Shown here: positions 13,887-18,271 of the stretch, piece by piece | Layout: each line of letters opens with the position of its first letter | Numbering within the stretch: position 1 is the stretch's first letter | Assembly: GCA_910587705.1 (NCBI GenBank) | Contig: CAJUMX010000028.1 | Location: 1-18,271 of the forward strand | Length of the DNA stretch: 18,271 bases | DNA from: an uncultured Oscillibacter sp. | GTDB taxonomy: Bacteria; Bacillota; Clostridia; Oscillospirales; Oscillospiraceae | Direction of reading: 5' to 3' | Notes under the pieces: generated by a model | The model's database searches: none | What the model saw: only the letters and a program-made list of their open reading frames with translations | Told to the model about the DNA's origin: nothing | Position numbers and translations under genes: made by a program

Positions 13887-14903
13887 TCAAATACGGTTTT
13901 TTAAACGGTAGAGCTGGGTCAGGGTGAAGAAGTGTTTTCCCCGGACCAGATTGGCCACCATCTGTTTGTTGGGGCTGAGACCAACGGGAACCAGCTCCCG
14001 GATGGCCTTCTCCATTTCCGGCCGGCGGCAGAACTCCTGTACGGCCTTTTGCCGCTGGCGGATGGACTTGGGATTGTCCCGGGCGTACTCGTTGCCCACG
14101 GCGATGAGCAGACCCGCCCAGTTGGAGCTTTCCCGCCACTGGGGCCGGGCGGCCTCTAGACTGTACTTGGCAACCAGAGCCTCCTTCCGCTCCATGAAGC
14201 GGGAAAAGACCTGGGAGAAGTGTTCCATATAATGGTGCGTCGCGGACTCCGGGTGGAGGAAGTAGCGGTAGAGAGGCTGCTCCGTCACCGCCAGGGAATG
14301 GGCGTTGCAGAAGTATTCCAGAACAAAGAGCTCGTCCTCTAAATAGGGCCCGTCAAAGGTGAGGCGGGCCTTGCGGATGAGCTCCGCTGAGAAGAGGTAG
14401 CAGACGCTGTAGCCGTTGAACACCGGCTGGGTCAGTCGGTCCCCCGTCAGGGGGTTGATCAGCTTTTCCCGGAGCTCCTCCCGGCCGTAGATTCCGGCGG
14501 GAAGCTGGCTTTGGACGCTTTGCTCTCCGTTGGGATACAGGTAGGTGAGACCGCAGGCGGCGGCGTCGGCTCCGGATTGTTCCCGGAGATTCCAAAGGGT
14601 TTCCAGAGCCTGGAACTCATAACAGTCGTCGGCGTCCAGGAAGGCGATGAAAGCCCCCTTGGCCTCGTTGAGCCCCAGGTTTCGGGCCTCGCTGACGCCC
14701 TGGTTCTTTTTCCGGTGGAAAACCCGGACCCGGCTGTCCTTGGCGGCAAACTGGTCACACAGGGCGGCGGAGCCGTCGGTGGACCCGTCGTTTACCAGAA
14801 TCAGCTCCCAGTCGGAAAAGGTCTGGCGGGCTATGCTGTCGAGACAGCGGTGCAGGTATTTCTCCGCCTGATAGACGGGGACGATGACAGAGATGCTGGG
14901 CAT
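13887..14903 (-). CDS. Family 2 glycosyltransferase
   Basis: A 338-residue cytosolic or membrane-associated GT-A transferase that adds a sugar from a nucleotide donor to a growing glycan. The GT2 domain begins at the N-terminus: ISVIVPVYQAEKYLHRCLDS (4-23), the donor-binding ELILVNDGSTDGS (33-45), GVSEARNLGL, and the DXD-type metal site FLDADD. The C-terminal third is a helical region with many basic residues and no predicted membrane span. ATG 14903 has GGAGGT 5 nt upstream. It is the first gene of a two-gene surface-glycan operon, transcribed from the promoter at 15008-15036 through a structured leader. Donor and acceptor are unknown. Confidence 0.93.
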   Translation of the reverse strand: MPSISVIVPVYQAEKYLHRCLDSIARQTFSDWELILVNDGSTDGSAALCDQFAAKDSRVRVFHRKKNQGVSEARNLGLNEAKGAFIAFLDADDCYEFQALETLWNLREQSGADAAACGLTYLYPNGEQSVQSQLPAGIYGREELREKLINPLTGDRLTQPVFNGYSVCYLFSAELIRKARLTFDGPYLEDELFVLEYFCNAHSLAVTEQPLYRYFLHPESATHHYMEHFSQVFSRFMERKEALVAKYSLEAARPQWRESSNWAGLLIAVGNEYARDNPKSIRQRQKAVQEFCRRPEMEKAIRELVPVGLSPNKQMVANLVRGKHFFTLTQLYRLKNRI

Positions 14904-14920
14904 AGGCGACCTCCATGGGG

Positions 14921-14996
14921 CCGGCGGCGCTGCTTTCCAAATGTAAAGAGGGGACCTTCCACGGGAAGGTCCCCTGCCTTTAGCAGCGGCTGCCGG
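14921..14996 (-). promoter_or_regulatory. Structured 5' leader of the glycan operon, possible attenuator
   Basis: Between the promoter and the glycosyltransferase ATG, the RNA can form an 11-bp perfect hairpin (14950-14960 with 14964-14974, 3-nt loop), followed on the minus strand by TCTTTACATTT. Outer arms 14983-14996 and 14921-14933 can pair over about 12 bp with one mismatch and one bulge, enclosing the hairpin and ending just before the ribosome binding site. It matches no riboswitch class I recognise. The hairpin could also terminate transcripts from the 51-residue gene upstream. Confidence 0.5.
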
Positions 14997-15007
14997 GATA
15001 TAACGCC

Positions 15008-15036
15008 ATTGTACCCCATTTATGGCGGAAGGTCAA
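15008..15036 (-). promoter_or_regulatory. Promoter of the glycosyltransferase-ligase operon
   Basis: On the minus strand, -35 TTGACC (15036-15031), a 17-bp spacer and -10 TACAAT (15013-15008). The predicted start is near 15001, leaving a leader of almost 100 nt before the glycosyltransferase ATG. Confidence 0.75.
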
Positions 15037-15064
15037 CGGCTTTTCCGGCGGCTTGTGGAGTTGG

Positions 15065-15220
15065 TCAGGGTTCGGGGGGCGGTTCGCTTTCCTCCTCCAG
15101 GAAAAGTTCCTCCGCCTGACGCTGGGCATCCAGCAGGGCTTCCCGCAGCTGGGATAGGGCCCGCTCTGTGTCGGTGACGGCGTTGAACAGCAGCAGATAT
15201 TCCTTGGAAAGTGCAGTCAT
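15065..15220 (-). CDS. Small acidic coiled-coil-like protein, unknown function
   Basis: I do not recognise this 51-residue protein. After SKEYLLLFNAVTDTERAL it continues as one amphipathic helix rich in Leu, Gln, Arg and Glu (to about residue 40), then an acidic, proline-rich tail (EEESEPPPEP). It has no signal peptide or membrane segment; a dimerising or scaffold-like helix is plausible. ATG 15220 is preceded by AAAGGA at about 9 nt. The frame extends further upstream (to 15280), but without a better ribosome binding site. It is divergent from the TetR gene and ends 28 nt before the glycan operon promoter. No clear promoter of its own is visible. Confidence 0.6.
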   Translation of the reverse strand: MTALSKEYLLLFNAVTDTERALSQLREALLDAQRQAEELFLEEESEPPPEP

Positions 15221-15345
15221 AGCAAGTCTTCCTTTCTGATGAGCCACAAAATATAGCTGGGGGCTATGGATATGATACACAAGATTCAGGAAATAACTTG
15301 TCTGAATTTGTCGAGGGGACCAGAAAAATGAAAAAGCCGGAAATC

Positions 15346-15374
15346 TTGACGGGAAGGAGGGCGTAGAGTATGCT
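15346..15374 (+). promoter_or_regulatory. Promoter of the TetR gene
   Basis: The -35 TTGACG (15346-15351), 17-bp spacer and -10 TATGCT (15369-15374) give a predicted start near 15381, about 80 nt before the TetR ATG. The rest of the divergent gap 15221-15461 holds no gene I can support. Confidence 0.7.
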
Positions 15375-15461
15375 TAAAGCGGCGAAAAGACGGACTTTCC
15401 GTCGGAGAGACCGGAAACGATTTACAGGCGCCGGGGCGGTCCCGGCGGACAGGAGGAGTTT

Positions 15462-16052
15462 ATGCCGGATCATGAGAATCGAACCAGGCAGGGACTGGCC
15501 GCAGCCCTGCGGGCGCTGCTGCGGCAAAGGCCGCTGGACCAGCTGCGGGTCCGGGAGCTGACGGAACGGTGCGGGCTCCGGCGGCAATCTTTTTATTACC
15601 ACTTCAAGGATGTTTACGACCTCTTTACCTGGTCTGCCCAACAGGAGCGAACCCTTCTGCTGGGCCATCTGGCGGACTGCCTGACCTGGCGGCAGGCCCT
15701 GCTGGACCTGCTGGGCCGGATAGAAGAGGAGCGGGCATTTTATCAGGCGATGCTGGAGCACAGCGGCCAGGCGGGCCTGGGAAAGATGATTCCCCTGGAG
15801 GAGGCGCTGGAAGCGGTTCAGTCTTATTATCGCAGCCGCTGCGGCACGCCGGCAGACCGGCTGGCGGAGGAGCGGGACCTTCGGTATGGCCGCGCACTGC
15901 TGTTATCCCTGCTGGAGGGCTGGGTTCGGGGTGGGACGGCCATGTCCCCGGAGGAGCTGGCGGACGCCCTGGAGCTGGCGGCGGAGCGGAGCGCGGCAGG
16001 GGCCGTATGGCAGACGCTGCAGGAGCGCGGGGGGTGGAATCAGGCGCTTTGA
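15462..16052 (+). CDS. TetR/AcrR-family transcriptional regulator
   Basis: A 196-residue DNA-binding regulator. The N-terminal helix-turn-helix spans about residues 10-55: LDQLRVRELTERCGLRRQSF, then YYHFKDVYDLF, the hallmark end of the TetR DNA-binding domain. The remaining ~140 residues are helical and would bind a ligand and dimerise; the QSFYYHFKDVYDLF form resembles DhaS-type regulators, but the C-terminal part is too divergent for me to name the ligand. ATG 15462 follows AGGAGGAG closely (3 nt). It has its own promoter and terminator, so it is monocistronic; its target may be itself, the divergent small gene, or a distant locus. Confidence 0.88.
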   Translation: MPDHENRTRQGLAAALRALLRQRPLDQLRVRELTERCGLRRQSFYYHFKDVYDLFTWSAQQERTLLLGHLADCLTWRQALLDLLGRIEEERAFYQAMLEHSGQAGLGKMIPLEEALEAVQSYYRSRCGTPADRLAEERDLRYGRALLLSLLEGWVRGGTAMSPEELADALELAAERSAAGAVWQTLQERGGWNQAL

Positions 16053-16065
16053 AGGGGCGGCGTAC

Positions 16066-16100
16066 AAAAAAGAGGACGGGTTTTCCCGCCCTCTTTTTTT
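16066..16100. terminator. Bidirectional intrinsic terminator after the TetR gene
   Basis: The left arm AAAAAAGAGGACGGG (16066-16080) pairs with 16085-16099, with one A-C mismatch and a TTTT loop; the T-run continues to 16100. The flanking A and T runs make it work in either direction. It lies 14 nt past the TetR stop. Confidence 0.9.
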
Positions 16101-16129
16101 ATACCGGCGTGGGAGCGGGCTGCATGTTT

Positions 16130-16158
16130 TTGACAATTATTCTAAATATGTCTAAAAT
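16130..16158 (+). promoter_or_regulatory. Strong promoter of the 112-residue protein gene
   Basis: A consensus -35 TTGACA (16130-16135), 17-bp spacer and -10 TAAAAT (16153-16158), in an unusually AT-rich stretch for this window. The predicted start is near 16165, giving a leader of about 70 nt. Confidence 0.8.
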
Positions 16159-16205
16159 TCGACGTTTTTTGCGGAATTGTCCCTTTGGCGGAAAGGTTCG
16201 TCAAT

Positions 16206-16222
16206 TTATAATCAAATTATAA
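16206..16222. promoter_or_regulatory. AT-rich perfect palindrome before the ribosome binding site
   Basis: TTATAAT (16206-16212) and ATTATAA (16216-16222) are perfect inverted arms around CAA, two bases before the Shine-Dalgarno AGGAAG. It could be a repressor site or a weak hairpin limiting ribosome access. The arms are AT-only, so chance is possible. Confidence 0.35.
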
Positions 16223-16236
16223 CAGGAAGTGATGCT

Positions 16237-16575
16237 GTGAAAAAAGTCTGCTACACCGTTGTTCTCCAAAGTCAGCTGGGACCCAGGGCGGGAGAATTGC
16301 TGCTCCAAGAGGAGGCGGGGACCGTCTCGGGAGAGCTGTGCTTGCTCAGCTGCCGGAACCACTTCTCCGGCAGTGTGCTGCAAAACGGCAAGTACCTGAT
16401 TTCCGGCGCTCTCCGCTCCCGGGTGGATAAGGAGCCTTACGACGCCATTTTTACCGTGCGTCAGGGCCGCCTCTCCGGCGGTCTGGTGACGCGGCATGGC
16501 TGCTGGGACCTCACCGGCGTGGAGCTTGCCGCCGCAGCCCGGAAAGCGGAAAATGCCTCCTCCGGCGGGGGTTGA
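16237..16575 (+). CDS. Conserved-looking 112-residue protein, unknown function
   Basis: I cannot assign a function. The GTG start at 16237 has AGGAAG 7 nt upstream; the frame also opens at ATG 16177, but that lies within the leader and lacks a ribosome binding site. The protein looks like an all-beta small domain: alternating hydrophobic residues in KKVCYTVVLQSQLGPRAGEL, LLQEEAGTVSGELCLL, ISGALRSRVDKEPYDAIFTV and GRLSGGLVTRHG, with repeated G-x-L turns. The tail is Ala-rich. No signal peptide or membrane span. It has a near-consensus promoter, so it is probably well expressed. It lies 97 nt before the recombinase-like gene with no terminator seen between, so read-through is possible. Confidence 0.65.
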   Translation: MKKVCYTVVLQSQLGPRAGELLLQEEAGTVSGELCLLSCRNHFSGSVLQNGKYLISGALRSRVDKEPYDAIFTVRQGRLSGGLVTRHGCWDLTGVELAAAARKAENASSGGG

Positions 16576-16607
16576 CTTGCTGCGGGCAAAAAGGGACTGG
16601 GGATTAT

Positions 16608-16636
16608 TTCCAAAAGTTCGCCTGACTTACTATATA
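16608..16636 (+). promoter_or_regulatory. Possible weak promoter of the recombinase-like gene
   Basis: A TATATA -10 (16631-16636) with TTCCAA at the -35 position (16608-16613) and a 17-bp spacer. The -35 is poor, so activity may be low or activator-dependent. Confidence 0.4.
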
Positions 16637-16672
16637 AAGATAACGTAAGACCGGAAAGGGGGGAATGTGCGC

Positions 16673-17953
16673 ATGGAGGAGAAAAACCGGCGTTTAGATG
16701 AGGCTTCCCTGCGCCGTCTCCTGGAGCGGGAGCAGACGGGGCCGGAGGCTCTGGTGCTCCGCTTGGCGTGGCTGGAGGGGCTGACCCGGGAGGAGATTGC
16801 CGCTTTGACCTGGGGACAGGTCTCCTTTTTGGATGACCGGCTGGAGCTGCCGGACCGGATGGTCCCGCTGGATCGGGAGGTACGTTCCCTTCTTTGGAAG
16901 CTCCGGGAAGCCAGAGAGGCTCGGGAGGAGCCTGGAGACCCTCACGTTCTTCTCTCCGCCCGGGAGCGAAAGCCTATGCGGCTGGAGTCCATCTCCCGAA
17001 TTGCCCGGCTGGCCCTGGACCGGGGCGGAATGAAGGACGTGCGGCTGTTGGACCTGCGCTATGACTGGATCATCCGCTGTCTGGACCGGATGGACTGGCC
17101 GGAGGCCGCTCGAATCAGCGGCGTGGAGGTTGCGACCCTCCAGCTCCGCTTCTCTGCCAGCGCTCCGGCCAGGAAGGCCCCCAAGCCCCCGCCGGTTCAG
17201 GTGGATGAGTTTAAGCTGTGGAAGCTTCTTCAGACGGAGCGGAGTACGGCGGCGGGACTGGCTATGTGGCTGGGCTGGCAGCTGGGACTCCAAGCGCAGG
17301 AGATGATTGCCCTTACCTGGGAGCAGGTGGATTTCCAGGAAGGTGTTCTCCGTCTGCCGGACCGATGCGTGGTCATAACCAGCGCGCTTCGGCGAATTTT
17401 AGAGGAAGAATACCGCCGGAGGCTTCCGGAGGAGGACCCTCATGTCCTTTTAACGGAACAGTCCCGAAAGCCCCTGGATCTCCCCCGGCTGTCCCGGCTG
17501 ACCAGAGCTGCGCTGATACGGGGAGGATTGGAGCGGGTAACGCTCCGGGACCTGAAACGAGACGACTGCCGAGACATGGAGGATGAGCGTATTCTCCAGC
17601 GGGCCCTGGAGCAGGGCTTTGTCTCCCGGGGGGACGTGTCGGAGGTGCTGGGGTTGTCTAAGACCGCTACATATGCCCGTCTGCGCCGCCTGACGGAGCA
17701 TGGGCGGCTGGTCCGTGTGGGAGGCAAGTATTATCTCCCCGGCACCGTGGTTCCACCGGAGCGGCACCGGGAAGTCATTCTGGAATATTTGGCGGAGGCG
17801 GGCTTTGCTTACCGGCAGGATATTGTGGAGCTTCTCCATATTCAGCCAAAGCAGTGCACCCTGGTTCTTCGCCGTATGGTGGAGGAGGAAACACTGATCC
17901 AGTTGGGACAGCGATATTTCCTCCCGGGGCAGGAAAAGCGAAAGGTTGAATAA
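16673..17953 (+). CDS. Tandem degenerate tyrosine-recombinase-like domains with two winged helices
   Basis: A 426-residue protein made of duplicated modules. Repeat A (about residues 8-160) and repeat B (about 176-297) each resemble a tyrosine recombinase catalytic domain and align with each other: ALTWGQVSF / ALTWEQVDF, LELPDR / LRLPDR, DPHVLL in both, then LDRGG / LIRGG. Catalytic residues are missing: the first Arg is Thr38 and Gln207, the HxxR histidine is Leu126 and Arg292, its Arg is kept as Arg129 but is Lys295 in B, and the nucleophile position in A is Phe160. B stops before a tyrosine region. Two winged-helix-like units follow (about 303-356 and 362-418), each ending in a YYLPG / YFLPG wing. 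ATG 16673 follows AAGGGGG by 11 nt; GTG 16667, two codons earlier, is an alternative. Probable DNA-binding or regulatory protein; function inferred only from architecture. Confidence 0.75.
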   Translation: MEEKNRRLDEASLRRLLEREQTGPEALVLRLAWLEGLTREEIAALTWGQVSFLDDRLELPDRMVPLDREVRSLLWKLREAREAREEPGDPHVLLSARERKPMRLESISRIARLALDRGGMKDVRLLDLRYDWIIRCLDRMDWPEAARISGVEVATLQLRFSASAPARKAPKPPPVQVDEFKLWKLLQTERSTAAGLAMWLGWQLGLQAQEMIALTWEQVDFQEGVLRLPDRCVVITSALRRILEEEYRRRLPEEDPHVLLTEQSRKPLDLPRLSRLTRAALIRGGLERVTLRDLKRDDCRDMEDERILQRALEQGFVSRGDVSEVLGLSKTATYARLRRLTEHGRLVRVGGKYYLPGTVVPPERHREVILEYLAEAGFAYRQDIVELLHIQPKQCTLVLRRMVEEETLIQLGQRYFLPGQEKRKVE

Positions 17954-17964
17954 ACTCTCCAGGA

Positions 17965-18017
17965 GCCGGAGGCGGGGGGTGGATTGTACCGCCAGAAAAA
18001 ACCTGCCGCCGGCTTTT
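17965..18017 (+). terminator. Hairpin with T-run after the recombinase-like gene
   Basis: The left arm 17965-17975 pairs with 18003-18013 (10 pairs, one mismatch), followed by TTTT at 18014-18017. The 27-nt loop is long and offers an alternative stem, 17971-17975 with 17989-17993. It is a plausible weak terminator. Confidence 0.5.
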
Positions 18018-18107
18018 GCGTTTGGGAAAATATGGGCTGCGTTATGATCTTCCGGCAAATCTGGGTGGGCTATCGTATGGCGGTTTTCAGTTCGGTTAAA
18101 AGGCCGG

Positions 18108-18133
18108 AAAAAGCCTTGTCAGGGCTTTTTTTT
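18108..18133 (+). terminator. Strong intrinsic terminator
   Basis: AAAAAGCC (18108-18115) pairs with GGCTTTTT (18123-18130) around a 7-nt loop, and the T-run continues to 18133. It is probably the main stop for the recombinase-like transcript. The stretch 18018-18107 before it holds no gene I can support. Confidence 0.85.
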
Positions 18134-18271
18134 CCTGTTAGATTGCATTTGCGGACGACGGATGGAAGGGGCCAATTCCAGGCTTGATGTGGGATCGGCT
18201 AGCCCCGACACGAATCCTGGAGGGGGCGTCGGAAGTTCGGAGGACCGTAATCTTTAAAGGAGGAATGTTCA
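18134..18271 (+). other. Leader-like region and ribosome binding site of a gene just beyond the window
   Basis: The window ends after a strong Shine-Dalgarno AAAGGAGG (18256-18263). ATG 18265 is only 1 nt from it, so the real start is more likely an ATG whose A is the last base, 18271, at 7-nt spacing; this needs the next bases. Upstream, TCCAGG (18177-18182) pairs with CCTGGA (18216-18221), GTG (18189-18191) with CAC (18209-18211), and TCGG (18195-18198) with CCGA (18205-18208), forming one nested stem. I see no clear promoter and recognise no riboswitch class. Confidence 0.45.

Noticed and set aside
15284..15307. ATTCAG / CTGAAT inverted repeat with a 12-nt spacer between the TetR gene and the small divergent gene
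   Set aside because: Six-base arms are short and it lies about 40 nt upstream of the TetR -35, so it is too weak to call an operator.
15370..15561. 63-codon open frame upstream of TetR
   Set aside because: Its ATG lies within the predicted -10 element (15369-15374), it lacks a ribosome binding site, and its Arg/Gly-rich product runs into the TetR gene out of frame.
16673..17953. Interpretation as an active integrase marking a prophage or integrative element
   Set aside because: Active-site residues are replaced in both copies, and no phage genes, excisionase, tRNA target or flanking direct repeats are visible in this window.
18265..18267. ATG at the very end of the window as a start codon
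   Set aside because: It is only 1 nt from the AGGAGG, too close for normal initiation; the last base of the window is a better-placed candidate for the A of the true start.

Overview
The window looks like chromosomal DNA from a GC-rich, endospore-forming member of the Clostridia, most like Oscillospiraceae (Flavonifractor/Lawsonibacter/Oscillibacter type). The reasons are a spoVAD gene with a sigma-G-like promoter, strong purine-rich Shine-Dalgarno sites before most genes, Gram-positive-style promoters with 17-bp spacers, and a GC-rich coding style. The genus is inferred from gene content and style, not from a marker gene. I see no tRNA, rRNA, CRISPR array, insertion sequence or prophage cluster.

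Layout. (1) 3-701: 3' end of ilvC, followed by a hairpin. (2) 816-2545: a DUF815 AAA+ ATPase overlapping a DUF523 (TudS-type) protein. (3) 2553-8261: a siroheme block, with its own promoter, a siroheme/[4Fe-4S] nitrite/sulfite reductase, a FecB/FecCD/FecE-type ABC importer, and a CysG-like fusion that makes the siroheme. (4) 8258-10162, minus strand: a MarR regulator and a MATE efflux pump, with a large inverted repeat centred on the predicted MarR transcription start. (5) 10214-12247: a lone spoVAD (minus) divergent from an AIM24/TIGR00266 gene (plus), each with a recognisable promoter and terminator. (6) 12298-15220, minus strand: an intergenic palindrome, an O-antigen-ligase-family membrane protein and a family 2 glycosyltransferase in one operon behind a structured leader, then a 51-residue coiled-coil-like protein. 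(7) 15346-16100: a TetR regulator with promoter and terminator. (8) 16130-17953: an unrecognised 112-residue protein, then a 426-residue protein of two tandem tyrosine-recombinase-like domains plus two winged helices. (9) 17965-18271: terminators, then a leader-like stretch ending in a strong ribosome binding site for a gene just beyond the window.

The most coherent pathway is block 3: the importer probably supplies iron or a tetrapyrrole to siroheme synthesis, and the siroheme goes into the reductase encoded first in the block. The most unusual item is the protein at 16673-17953. Both recombinase-like copies lack the catalytic residues that can be placed by motif, so it is probably a DNA-binding or regulatory protein built from recombinase parts rather than a recombinase.
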